DNA from: Trichaptum fuscoviolaceum
Taxonomy: Eukaryota > Basidiomycota > Agaricomycetes > Hymenochaetales > Trichaptaceae
DNA length: 64,000 bases
Reading direction: 5' to 3'
Assembly: GCA_910574455.1 (NCBI GenBank)
Contig: CAJSYZ010000009.1
Coordinates: 1,939,040 to 2,003,039, forward strand
Position 1 is the stretch's first letter. Each line of letters begins with the position of its first letter. This document shows positions 48,161 through 59,491 of this stretch, one piece after another. The notes under the pieces are model-generated. The model ran no database searches. It was not told the DNA's origin and saw only the letters and a list, made by a program, of their open reading frames with translations. The translations under genes and the position numbers were made by a program.

Positions 48161-48750
48161 ATGGACTCGATTCTGGACAGAGCGTGCGTGGCAGAAATCT
48201 CTTCCCAAGCTTCGACTGCAGCTGTCTTTGCTGACGGGGTGTCTTTCGACAAAGGCTGTCTGTGCGAGGCGTGATAGGCGTCATAATCCTTAGCGCTGCG
48301 TGGCTTACAATTGCAAGTGAGTGAGGGGACCTTTCACTGCAACAGTTCCTGAGCTGACCAGGATCGGAAGGCAGAGGTCAGTTGACATCCTATGACGCGC
48401 TGAAGCTGGAGCAATTGCTATCATGGGTCGACGAGGACGCTACCGGTGCAATTGACTGGGGTGGCGGTGGAAGGTGCGTAGCGAACGACCCCTACAACTT
48501 GCATCTGGCGCCGAATCGTCAAATCCGCGACTTTAGTGTGATCCACTTTCACAAGACGAAATCGCATACGCTTGTGCTCCTGAAGCGACCGGCGTCCGAG
48601 CCGCGACGGTCCTCAAAGCCAAGGTCTTCGTTTGACTTTGGCTTAACGCCAGTACACAATTTAAACGACCCGGATATGGGTGCAAGCCTATCAGTGCCGT
48701 CGTCCAGTGTAGAGACTGTAAAACAGACACGTCCACGGTCATGGTATTGA
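48161..48750 (+). CDS. Small unknown protein, 5' structure uncertain
   Basis: I do not recognise it. The ATG at 48161 begins MDSILDRACVAEISSQASTA, but this frame stops at a TGA near 48272. A neighbouring frame encodes a hydrophobic segment, GVIGVIILSAAWLTIAS, at about 48265-48318 and ends at a donor GTGAGTG. After the intron the last exon reads LTSYDALKLEQLLSWVDEDA, WGGGGRCVANDPYNLHLAPN and a Ser/Pro-rich tail to TGA 48748-48750. Either a frameshift lies near 48260 or the first exon is different. A membrane-anchored small protein is possible. Confidence 0.45.
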
Positions 48751-49116
48751 CCAAAACATGAAAATCGACTCAAAAGCGAAGCGTTGGCACAGCCTGTTTT
48801 CTATCCATCGTTTTTGTTACTGCATACTCGCTACGATTGTACTTTGATCACCGTTTCTTGCTAAAAGGAAGACATAAGTTTAGTTTAATTGATTTTTGTA
48901 CTTGCATGCCGTTAAACTATTTATTTGCGATTTAAGTTCATAGTTTCTTTTTGGTAAGTCCATTAAGCCTAATAAAGGGACTTAATTAAAAGCCCTTCGT
49001 AAAAACCTGTCTGAGCTGCCCAAATAAAGAAATTTTGTTTGTACTCCGCCGCAAACTTTATTGCAACGCGGAAACGCGAAATTCGTCGCGTTTAGCACTC
49101 CTCCCATCTTCCCCAA

Positions 49117-52100
49117 ATGCCCTCCTACCAATCCTCGAAGTTTCGCGCAGGTACGGCTTCAGCAGAAGCAAAGCAAAGAGATGGGGTCGACCCTCAGCTT
49201 CAACAGCTTCAAGAAATGTTCCCTAGTTGGTCCGAAGAAGGTCAGTTGAACGGCGTTAATTTTCGCCTGGCGACCAACAGCTCATCATTTGCTTAGACCT
49301 TAAGTCACTTCTTCTCGAGGTAAATAACGACTATGAGCTAGCTGCAGCACGTATCAGCGAGGGTACGTACTTTTCTGAATTTTACAAACGTTTATTGAAG
49401 GCCTTGCTCAGGACACGCGGAACAATGGGGTTCAGTCCCGCGCAAAAAAGAGAAAAGGATTCCGGCGGGAGGCGCACCGTCCCGTGACTCGGCGGGCGGA
49501 AGGGACAAGGACAGGGAAAGAGGAGAATCGCGCGGCGGTCGTGGTGGGCGCGGCGGTGGACGTGGTGGAAGAGGCGGTGGACTGCGCGGCGCTGGCCGAG
49601 GCGGTCACCGCGAGACCAATGGCCGTCACACTCCCTCTACTCCGGCAGTAGGCGATGCTCCAAAGCCTGACGCCTTTGCCTCCACCCCGGCGAAGGAAGG
49701 CTCAGCGTCGGCGTCAGAAGGGCTAGGTAACGGCGCCGCGACTGGTGCGCCTACCGAGGGTTGGGGAGATTCAGGCGACACGAAGAAAGAGGAGTTTTCT
49801 GCTTCTGGCGAGGCAGTGAGCAGCCCTGCTCCCGCTGAAGATGCTCCTGCGAAAGCAACGTCGAACGCTTGGGCAAATGGAGCTGCAGCTGCCAAGTCTG
49901 CAGAAAAGAAGCCTCAGACACCAGCCCCTGTAACCGCCCCCGTCGCATCTGCGCCAATTGCGAAGCCGGCAACACCAAAAACCCCTGCGGTCCTAAAGTC
50001 TTGGGCGCAAATTGCTCGGTAGGTCGTCGTATAATTCTATCTGAAAGGTGCACTCACACAGTCATTGCACTTGGTAGGCCCCAAGAAAAGCCAAAACCTG
50101 CACCAGCACCTGTACCTGCCCCCGCACCTGTAGCTCTTCCACCAGCGCCTGTAGTACCCGAGCCAGCTCCTGTATCTGTTTTAGAGTCCGAGTTGCAACC
50201 TCAGGCACAGCCAGAGTCGCAAGGATGGGAAGAACCTACGACAGCGCAGGCGCCAATTTGGGATGATGAGCCTCCTCAACATCATCAAACCCAGCCAACG
50301 ACGACCTTACCTATCACCGAAGATGGCTGGATTACATCTCCTCCAGTGATATCACAACCTACATTGCTCAAAACCGAAGACCCTCCCGCACCTCCTCCGA
50401 GCAAAGTTGAGACGGAGACTATAGCTTCTGCACCGGAAGTTGCTCCCTCTGCATTCCCTGCCCAACTTAACTTGCAGCAGCAGCATGTATCTCCTATCGT
50501 GTCATCTGCAAAGCCAGCGACGCCTGTTGGGGGTTTACGTGGGGTACCTCGTACAACAAATCGTTTCAAGACAACGGACCAGGCTGTCGTAATGCCGTCG
50601 GCCTTCAGCGCTTCCGTCGAGAAGCTCGGGATGCAGTTTGGAAGTGTCGGTCTAGGCAGCGATGATCTCGACAGCGCGTACGTCCATTTGGTCTTTAATT
50701 GTATTTGTTTTGAATAACTTATTCGTTCTTTGCAGCCTTGAACCTACGTCGGAGCCACATCATGTCCCTGAACCTCCTGCTCCAGTTGCGGAATCCACGC
50801 CTGTACAAAAGCCTGTTGTTCAGAAGCCTGCTACCCCGGAACCTCCTGCAGCTCCTGTACAAGCTCCTTCGCAACCACCGGCGCTCTCACAAACCTCTAT
50901 CTCCACGCAAGGCCTTTTCCAGCAGGCCCTTCCTCAGCAGATTCAACAAGCAACGCAGCCGACCCTCTCCTCACTTCAGTCCGCTCAACAAACGCCTCCC
51001 TCTCTCCTCAACTCCCAGGCTGTCTCACACTCATCCATATCCTCTCAGGCTGCAACCTCAACAGCTGCATCTTCCCCTCTCACAGGCTTCTCCACACAGC
51101 AAACAACCCCCTCTCAGTCATCGATTTCTCCCTATCAACAACACATTTCTCAGCAGCAGCAACAAACGACACCCGCAAGTCAGACTCAAGCGCCTGTTCA
51201 AAGTCAAAGTCAGCCTCAATCCCAATCGCAGCTGCATCAACAATACTCCCACTTCCCATCGCATCTTGAGCAGTCACTCAACTCCCAGTCAACACAACAA
51301 TCCACTCAACAACAGTCTGCACTGCACCAGGGTATCTCAGGCCACACATCGTACTTCCGCCAACCCAGTACAGAATATTTCCACACCCCCACCCCTCCTG
51401 CAGGGCAGACCCAGGAGCCATCATACAGCTCATTCAATCCGCTCAACCAACAACTTGGACACCAGACTCAGGCCTCGCATCTGGCTGGTTTTGGTGGCGA
51501 CCACTTCAGCTACAGCGACGCACCACGAGTAAGATCTGTCTTTATTTTTAATCTTAGCAGTTGAATACTAATAACAGCCCCAAATCCAGGGCTTCTATGA
51601 TTCCTATGGACAACAACAAGGCTTCAGCGGTCGCAATAACCTTGGTCATGATGAAATGAGCAAGGTATTGTCAGGCCCTCAACAGCCATCACAGACGTCC
51701 AGCGTACCCCAGGGTACTTCACAACCAGGGTCACAACAGCCGCAGTCCGGTTCCCAGCCTCAAGCACCTTCGACAGGCCAGCCTCAGCAGGGATATGCCT
51801 CTGCTGCGCCTCTTCCATACTACTATAATCCATATCAGTCTCCGCAATACTACGGGGCCCCTTACGGTTCCACGTATGGTATGGCGGGTCAGTATGCAAC
51901 CGGTAGATTCCAACCGCAGCAGCCACCCATGTTCCCGCCAAATGTGAACCCTACATCAGCAGCGAGTCCCGCGAATGCGAAGGGCCCGAGCGGTGTGGGC
52001 GTCCAGCCGGGCATTCAGGCTGGGCTTCAGCCGCAGAGCAACCCTTATGCAGCTCAAGGTCTGTATGGGCAACAGCACACATCGTCTGCATATGACGATG

Positions 52101-52621
52101 GCTATAGCTCGCATCACAGTCAACTTGGGCACCAGCAGGGCGTGGGTGGCCTTCCGTCGAGCGAATATGGCAAGCAGCTGTATGGTCAAGGCATTCAGAG
52201 CTTCATGGGCGCTGGAACTGCGTCCGCTGCTCCCCTAGGCCAGCGCGGTACTTCTGCAGGAGGTACAGGCAGCTCTCCGGAGAACAATTACAAGCCATAT
52301 GGCGGGTCGGGTGCCGGTATCGGCGTTGGTGCTAAGGACGTGAACGGACCAGGAGTAGGTGGCTCAATCACCGGTGGCCAAGGAGCCTTAGGCGGCCAAG
52401 CCTCTCGCGCGGGTATTCAACAGCCTCTCGCTCAGCATCAGCACTCGCAAGGGTTCTATGGGGCGAACCGCTTCTCTGCGAACCAGAGCAGCGCTGGCCC
52501 GCCGAGCCAGCAGGGTCAGCAGCAGCAGCAATCTGGCCAAGGCTACGGCGCCCCCCAGAGCGGCGCGGACGCCAACTTCTATTACCAGCGTGCGCCCTCT
52601 CAGCAGCAGTACTGGCAGTGA
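49117..52621 (+). CDS. DEF1: RNA polymerase II degradation factor DEF1
   Basis: In yeast DEF1 promotes ubiquitination and degradation of stalled RNA polymerase II; it has an N-terminal CUE domain and a long Gln-rich disordered tail. Six exons (49117-49240, 49297-49362, 49412-50018, 50078-50677, 50736-51528, 51578-52621) stay in frame. The CUE domain lies at about residues 27-65: QLQQLQEMFPSWSEE joins DLKSLLLEVNNDYELAAARI across intron 1, followed by SEGHAEQWGSVPRKK, which is distinctive of fungal DEF1. Next comes an Arg/Gly-rich segment (GGRGGRGGGRGGRGGG), then Pro/Ala-rich repeats (PKPAPAPVPAPAPVALPPAP) and a Gln/Ser-rich tail ending SQQQYWQ. The low-complexity tail is normal for the family. 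The call rests on the CUE-to-SEGHAEQWG block. Confidence 0.9.
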
Positions 52622-53678
52622 AGCGCAGGCGGGATGTCTTCATTGCCTAGTGCAAGTAAATTGACTTGCTTCTGTTTCTTGTCTTTAATTTCTCTTACTT
52701 TTCTTCCGCGCAGATTGATCCTTTACTCGCTTATCTCTCATTCACGCGATCCAGGTCTGAGTAATATATCTGATAAGTTTCCTTTGTGCACGCATTTTTT
52801 CTGTTTTCTTCTTATGTCATCCTCTTCCTTTCATTGTCTATTGTTCAGCTCACCTCGATCGCTCTTCTCATAGTTGTATATTAAACATCATGAAGTTCCG
52901 CTGCGTACTGAACAGTAATATATGCACATGCATTGAACGACGGGACAAACAAAACAATTTGATTGCGAACGGTTTTCTAGGTGCAAAACCACTTTCAGCA
53001 TTTTATTAGAGCAGCTAAGGCTCGAAAACGTTATGGAGTGTATAATGTACAATGCATTGAATTATACTACGTTTATGCCTTAAGAATGAGCTAAGTTAGA
53101 CTTTACGTTTCGGCCAGAGATAAGTGCGTCGGATACAGCGAGCCGTAAGTCAAAAAGAAGCCTGGCCTGTTTGAACGTCTGACTTCAGATGCAATCAAAC
53201 ACATCCCCATAGCATTATCACAGAAAATAAATTCCAGAAATTTCATGTTGATATGAAGGAGTTCCTAGAGATCATACACAAGACATATGAGAGCCTCAAA
53301 TGATGTGGGTGTGAAATGTCATTAGCTTCGCAAGGAAGTATGATGAACACGCAATAGCAAAACACGTATTTTTATTTCACTTCTAGCAGTTTGGACGTCC
53401 TACAGCAAAACACAAGAAAAAAACCCTTCAACAACAACACGCTCCGTACATTACAGGTAGAGAGGACAATGCAAAGTACATGAAGCACTGATAACGTATG
53501 TGGACAACGCGTGATAAATGATCATGAATGAGAATAGAAAAACAGGGCGGCGGGCTAAAGAGGTGCGAATAACAAATCAGCATATGAGAGTAATTAAAAT
53601 GCGTGGGAAATCTCGAAACGCGTTACACGCTCGAGAAAATTTCCTCGCAGTAGGTAAAGACTCACGGTGAGAAGTAAT
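52622..53678. other. Intergenic between convergent genes, nothing recognised
   Basis: About 1 kb between the DEF1 stop and the eIF5A stop on the other strand; it holds both 3' UTRs. No motif, repeat or gene is seen. Confidence 0.45.
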
Positions 53679-54528
53679 TTAGGCACCCTTCGGGGCCTCC
53701 TTCCAGGAGATGGCCTATGCAAAACACATATTAGTATAGCCTCGCATTGTGATCAGATAGTTACGCACCTGTTCTTCTGCCATAGCGGAGATGATCGTGA
53801 CGAGGAGATCTTTGCCATCATCGAAAGCAGCCTGGATCTCCTCGCCAAGAGAGCCCTCAGGAACTTTAACATCATCCTTCGGAGTACCGTCGTTGGTCAT
53901 CAAGTTGAGGAAACCCTCATCGATGTTGACCTGAAGGTACGGGCCGCCTCATTCAGAAATTTTACGTACGGGTGGAAAGGAGAGGCCACTTACGAGCTGG
54001 TATTCTTCACGCCTGACGTTTGGAACATCCATGTTGTGCGTGGAGGGGCAAATATCCTCCTGTTAACGTAGGTGACAAATCAGAGCTGCGCATATCTGCT
54101 GCGATCCCATAATACTGACCAGCTTTTTACCAGTGAAGATCTAAAGGCTGTGGCTTTAGTACAAGCACGTTTATCTAGCATAACTGGACACATACATCAA
54201 TGGCGACGAGATGCACCTTCGCGTGTCCGTGCTTGCCGGTCTTGGAGGTGGACATGTCGACGATCTTGCACGGGCGGCCTGTTCAGCGAACCGGACGTCA
54301 GTGACAAATAGCTTCCTCCCCGCATCAGAAAACCGCACCCTTGATAACGACGTGCCCGTTCTTACGAAGGGCCGAGCATTGCATGGGGAAGGTGAGCGAA
54401 GCACCCGCTCCCACCTAGATTGTCGGAAGCGAAGTCAAGTATAGTCAGGATCTATGCGGCATCGATGCGGGGGCAAATCGATTACGGACCTGCTCGAACG
54501 TCTGATTGTGCTGCTCGTCGTCGCTCAT
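53679..54528 (-). CDS. eIF5A: Translation elongation/initiation factor eIF5A
   Basis: Binds stalled ribosomes and promotes peptide-bond formation, notably at proline runs; active only after hypusine modification of one lysine. The ATG at 54528 begins [13 protein letters not shown]. Splicing yields [20 protein letters not shown], then [20 protein letters not shown], which holds the hypusine loop (TGKHGHA, modified Lys before HGHA), then [30 protein letters not shown], and the OB-fold part [20 protein letters not shown]. It ends WKEAPKGA with TAA at 53679-53681. Six introns interrupt about 159 codons, a high density for such a small protein. All family landmarks are present. Confidence 0.97.
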
Positions 54529-54957
54529 GGTGAATGATTTTCGAGAAAAATAGAATCTAAGGAGAGTGGCAAGAACAGAGTCGTGAAGGGGATCGTCGAG
54601 GAAGAGGAGGAAGAAAGTCGAACTCGAAAAATCAGAGTTCAGATCAGATTGTTTTTCAAACACCGCTGGCACGTGTAAATTCTCACGCTTTCAGACTTGC
54701 ATCGACTCCCGACCAGCCAATCAACATCTGCCAATCACACAGCACCCTTAAGGCGTGGTCCTTGTGTATTTGTGTATGCTGTGTATACCAGTGTTTCGCC
54801 CTAATATAAGGTGCAAGCATAGAGGAGATTCAAGCTAGGCTCACAAAGACATTGATTATTAAATATGTCGGTGGGAAGTAAGACCAAGAAGGATATTATT
54901 ATCTCTTTTTACATGACATATGTATTCAGTTAAGGAATTTTGATGGACATCAACACC

Positions 54958-55434
54958 TCAAAGGTTCTGGATCTTGAATCTACAGGTGATGTCTTCAAAT
55001 GGGACGACATGAAGAGACCCCTCATATGCCTCAGAGCCCGCCATGCTCGACAGGTACTTCGTGCGCCCGTCCATGCCCTGGTAGCCGGAGATTGTGAAGT
55101 TCACAAGGCCGTCGGCGAGGTAGACAACAGTGAGAGACACTCCGCCGCTTGGGCCCTTGCACTGGACGTCGTCGTTGTAGTACATGTTGACGTGCTTGCC
55201 ATTCGAACCTGCCAGCGGGTTATTATCAGTTACTCAGGTCAAAGCAGTCTGGCATGACATCCTCTCACCAACAAGGCCAACCTTGCCGCCGTCGAGCTTC
55301 TGGACCTCAAACTTGGCAGTGTCGTCGAGTTTCTGGCTGCCGAAGGCGAGCCCGTCGTTGGGGAGCACCTTTAGGTACTTTCCGTCAACACCACGGATGG
55401 CGATAATACCAGTAACGTTGGCGTTGGCAGTCAT
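54958..55434 (-). CDS. Small beta-trefoil-like protein, intact copy
   Basis: Two coding exons; ATG at 55434 begins MTANANVTGIIAIRGVDGKY and the stop TGA is at 54958-54960. About 138 residues, no signal peptide, one short intron (GTGAGAGG...GGCAG). A probable 5'-UTR intron ends CTTGCAG just before the ATG. Sequence such as IRGVDGKYLKVLPNDGLAFG and GSNGKHVNMYYND resembles one lobe of a beta-trefoil/fascin-type fold (GKYL-type repeats); YQGMDGRTKYLSSM repeats the pattern. Small cytosolic beta-trefoil proteins of mushrooms are often lectins or protease inhibitors, but I cannot say which, if either, applies. It is transcribed away from its inverted copy at 57864. Confidence 0.75.
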
Positions 55435-55738
55435 ATTTGATCTGCAAGAGCGGTCAGTGATGGTGTAGAGATTCGGGGTGGAGACTCACTGACTCTGTGA
55501 GGATTGAATAACAGGAAAGATTGTTGGATGCAGAAATGTCGATACTTTTGCCCTCTTATACCTTTCGAACTCCTAGCGAGGTCTTTATGATTGAGCAAAG
55601 TCCAGAGTTCGCTCAATCAAGATATTCCATTGTGTTCACACCGCCGAAAGCGACCTGGAGACAACTGGATTAGAAGCCTACTATCACCTGAACGACGAGA
55701 TAGCTCGTAAGACGTACAAAATACTCCGCCCACGGTGG
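54958..55738 (-). repeat. Left arm of a large inverted duplication
   Basis: About 781 bases almost identical, in inverted orientation, to 57558-58336. The arm begins at the stop codon of the beta-trefoil-like gene and ends in CACGGTGG about 300 bases upstream of its ATG. Differences are scattered substitutions, mainly in the intron (54958 side versus 58040-58090) and near the outer limits. Confidence 0.93.
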
Positions 55739-57557
55739 TGTCCCATGTCCGTCCGTTGTTCGTCGGCGATCGGGAAAGATACATACATATATGAACAGGA
55801 GATATTGAAGAGCCGAAGTGGAGGGGAAGTTAAGATCAATAAGGCTGCCCAGACATTTCGATCAACGGAATCGAATAGTTATTCAATCCTTTTCAGTGTA
55901 GCCTGAGCATTTATGTACAAGGTGGCAATGTTCATCATCGTAAGATGCTTTGATACGAAGTACCAAACGGTACCTGCCACTCCTCGCTACGGTTGCTAGA
56001 GTACATTTCTACTATGGACGCCCGCAGTGTTGTGATGTACATCATGGGATGGACACGTTTAGTTTGGTGCGCCAGGAAGACAAAACGACTCAAAGTTGCG
56101 GCTTTAGAAACTACGAAGAACAGGCGGCCATGTCGCAAATTTGGATGCCAGTCAAAGGTCATAAGAATTCGCGAACTCGGTGGGTCCAATGATCACCTCC
56201 GTCGCGTTGAATGAGCTGCATTCAAGTTTTCGGTGATGATGTTCATGGATGGAGGGAGTAGAGATCCGCAAAGTCAGGTCAGGCCAGGTCAGCGGTACTT
56301 TTGCCCTGACCTCGACCTGATCAGGTCAGTAAAATTCCCTGAGATGCTTGACCTTGACCTTGACCTGCTGTGACCTACGGGTCGAGGTCAACGTAGGTCA
56401 GGTCGGAGGTCAGCCTAGGCCAACTTTCTGACCTAAAACTATATTTAAATTAATACTTTTAACTGTATAATTATTAAGTTTTAATATATAAAAGACCACT
56501 TACCATCTATGCCAGATGTAGTATGGTTATGTAACCGTGACGTTGTGCTTCAACCATGACTTTGTCCCTTACTCTTACTCGAAATCATGCTTCTCTAGAC
56601 TGCCAGCTATGAGTCTATGACGGAACATCTCCCGTCTCAACAGAGACTTATCACGGTGTCGCAGAGACGGTCTTGAGTCGACAGTCCGCGTCGTGCGCAT
56701 AAGTTGAAAAATCCCATTCCTCGGCGCGCTCTGCGGTCTGGTCGCTCAACACAAGGCATGCGTAGGCGCTCCAACACAAAGTCTGGAATTTCCTCTCCGA
56801 TCCACATGTTCTGTTGACTGGAGGCGACGTAATGCCTCATTAATGAAGTGCTCTGCATCTGGGGCGTGCCTTGTCGAGACGAGGAGAGAGCCTCCGGTCG
56901 ATGATAACCTCAAGCATGGCTTGTTTACCACCACTACGAAATAAGGTCTGCAAACAATAACTACATGAGTCTCTTTGTTAATTTCACTCACGCTTCCCCA
57001 TCCCTGGCTTTATAAGGTCCAACTCACTGAACTCGCCGTCACTCAAGCAACATAAAGAAGTATGAGCTAGCGAAGGTCTGGGTTCACTTAGCTTTCTAAA
57101 CAGCAATCATCATTTTGCACACTCGAACACTGGCATTCCACCTGGCAGCAAGAAGTCACAAGTAACCTTTTTGTATTCTTGCTTTTATTTTGTTATGAAC
57201 AATTAGGCTCCTGATTTCATGAACACACTCATGGATACCCACGACTGCTCTTTCCAACATCTGGTTCTCTCCGTTCTTGTGGCTTTCTACATGAGTACTC
57301 TAAAACCGGTAACTCGCGCTAAACGGGTACACCAGAGTCACCAACTTAGAAGATCGGTGTCTTCCGAAAATACACCTTGGGTTGGAGAATATACTAGAGG
57401 GTGAATTTGCCTTTGATCGCATTATCTGCGTCTTAGTCACTGTCTTAGGATGGTTTTTGGCCCGATGCTTCATTTATTCCTTGCTCGCTCCGGAGTCTTT
57501 AAAATGCCTAGCGTGCCGAGCTATGGAAATGAACGATTGACAGCGGGCGGGCGTATA
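55739..57557. other. Spacer between the inverted arms
   Basis: About 1.8 kb that separates the two divergent copies and so contains the promoter-distal region of both. It holds the AGGTCA-rich repeat at 56272-56436 followed by an AT-rich stretch. No protein gene is supported; short frames (for example 57219-57404) lack motifs. Confidence 0.45.
56272..56436. repeat. AGGTCA/TGACCT-rich repeat
   Basis: Within about 165 bases the pentamer GGTCA or its complement TGACC appears about twelve times, in direct (AGGTCAGGCCAGGTCAG; TTGACCTTGACCTTGACCT) and inverted (GACCTGATCAGGTC) arrangements. An AT-rich tract follows from 56437. This looks like a subterminal repeat array of a transposable element or a MITE-like remnant; no transposase is seen nearby. 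Confidence 0.85.
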
Positions 57558-58336
57558 GCCCACCGTGAGCGGAGTATGTTGTACGTCTTACGAACTGTCT
57601 CGTCGTTCAGGTGATAGTAGGCTTCTAATCCAGTTGTCTCCAGGTCGCTTTCGGCGGTGTGAACACAATGGAGTATCTTGATTGAGCGAACTCTGGACTT
57701 TGCTCAATCATAAAGACCTCGCTAGGAGTTCGAAAGGTATAAGAGGGCAAAAGTATCGACGTTTCTGCATCCAACAATCTTTCCTGTTATTCAATCCTCA
57801 CAGAGTCAGTGAGTCTCCACCCCGAATCTCTACACCATCACTGACCGCTCTTGCAGATCAAATATGACTGCCAACGCCAACGTTACTGGTATTATCGCCA
57901 TCCGTGGTGTTGACGGAAAGTACCTAAAGGTGCTCCCCAACGACGGGCTCGCCTTCGGCAGCCAGAAACTCGACGACACTGCCAAGTTTGAGGTCCAGAA
58001 GCTCGACGGCGGCAAGGTTGGCCTTGTTGGTGAGAGGATGTCATGCCAGACTGCTTTGACCTGAGTAGCTGACACTTACCCGCTGGCAGGCTCGAACGGC
58101 AAGCACGTCAACATGTACTACAACGACGACGTCCAGTCAAGGGCCCAAGCGGCGGAGTGTCTCTCACTGTTGTCTACCTCGCCGACGGCCTTGTGAACTT
58201 CACAATCTCCGGCTACCAGGGCATGGACGGGCGCACGAAGTACCTGTCGAGCATGGCGGGCTCTGAGGCATACGAGGGGTCTCTTCACGTCGTCCCATTC
58301 GAAGACATCACTTGCAGATTCAAGATCCAGAACTTG
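57558..58336 (+). repeat. Right arm of the large inverted duplication
   Basis: About 779 bases, near-identical to the reverse complement of 54958-55738. The similarity stops at the end of the coding region: downstream sequences of the two copies are unrelated. TATAAG at 57738-57743 may act as TATA element. Confidence 0.93.
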
Positions 58337-58339
58337 TAA
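57864..58339 (+). pseudogene. Small beta-trefoil-like protein, frameshifted copy
   Basis: The inverted paralog of the gene at 54958-55434. Exon 1 encodes the same protein sequence. In exon 2 a single base is missing after GACGTCCAG near 58138 (GTCCAGTCAAGG here against GTCCAGTGCAAGG in the other copy), so the frame shifts after Asp-Val-Gln and soon stops. The rest of exon 2 is still readable in another frame (VSLTVVYLADGLVNFTISGY to FKIQNL, TAA 58337-58339). Either a recent inactivation or a sequencing error; the duplication otherwise looks young. Confidence 0.8.
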
Positions 58340-58604
58340 AACTTCGATTGCGCTGTAAATGTCTTTGTCAATTAAGTCACTTGTGCAGAATAGCATAACA
58401 ATTGCCTCTATAGCCTAAGTTTCAATGATTCTGTGCTCTTATAAGTATCGTGATTGAATGTCAAATCGGAACAATTTATTGGGATATGTCACAACTTGAA
58501 GGTGTCTGCTAAACAGCGTGAGAAAATATAAAACATACATCAGGAAAACTACTTTCTGCTGAAACTGACTTAAGTGTTACTTAAACGTCCTGAGAGACTG
58601 AAGT

Positions 58605-58940
58605 CTTAAATAAGGCAAGCTTCACTTATTCATGCATGTCCTCCCATTATTCAGGACAAGTTGGCTGAAATAAGTGCGGGCTGGCTTAAATAAGGAAAGA
58701 TGGCTGAATCAGTGCTCTAAGTGTTTCAGGCATTCAGCACCCCAGTGCTCCAGTGTATCATCCTTTAATTACAGCAGTAGACAAGTGTTGTAAGACGAAT
58801 TGCAGTGCTCAAGAGTCTAAGTGCATAAGAACGATCCAAGTATTTCATTGCATCAGAAATATATAAGACAACATTATGTAGCTATCAGTGCCTCAGTGTT
58901 CAAGTACATCGGTCATTTACGCAAGACTAAGCATAGCAGT
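58605..58940. repeat. Degenerate short-word repeats, probable element remnant
   Basis: CTTAAATAAGG (58605-58615), GGCTGAAATAAG (58663-58674) and GGCTTAAATAAGG (58683-58695) recur, followed by many CAGTGCTC/AAGTGTTTC-like words up to about 58940. The stretch is non-coding and looks like a worn tandem or mobile-element end. Confidence 0.5.
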
Positions 58941-59145
58941 CGCTATCATGGGATCCGCCACGACATTATCCTGAACCTCTTCCGTGACGGGCAGTGGCAG
59001 GCCACATTTCCCTGCCGTGCCTTCGTTTCCACTGGTACGCCAAAGAACATGCAGAATTGAAGACTGCTCTGCGAGTCGATGGTAATAAATATTGAGCGCA
59101 CGGACAGAAACGAAAAGAAGAGGCTCACCAGTGATCGATTTGCCC

Positions 59146-59456
59146 TTAGAAGTCTACGCAGTCCGTAGCCGAATCCCATTTTGAAGCGTCGTCCTCCTCC
59201 TGATCACCATCTCCACCTAAATCCTCGCCCTCGCCCTCGTTCTCGCCCTCGTCCTCGTCCTCGCCCTCGTCCTCGCCCTCGTCCTCGCCCTCAATCTTGT
59301 CAACGCCCTCGCCCTCGTCCTCGTCCTCGCCCTCGTCCTCGTCCTCACCCTCGTCCTCGTCCTTGCCCTCGTCCTCGTCCTTGCCCTTGTCCTCGTCCTT
59401 GCCCTCGTCCTCGTCCTTGCCCTCGTCCTCGTCCTTGCCCTCGTCCTCGTCCTTGC

Positions 59457-59491
<35 letters not shown>

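Noticed and set aside
56272..56436. Nuclear-receptor response elements (AGGTCA half-sites)
   Set aside because: Fungi lack these receptors; the density and order fit a transposon-type repeat better.
57219..57404. 61-codon frame in the spacer between inverted arms
   Set aside because: Short, no motif, no matching splice sites or upstream promoter signal.
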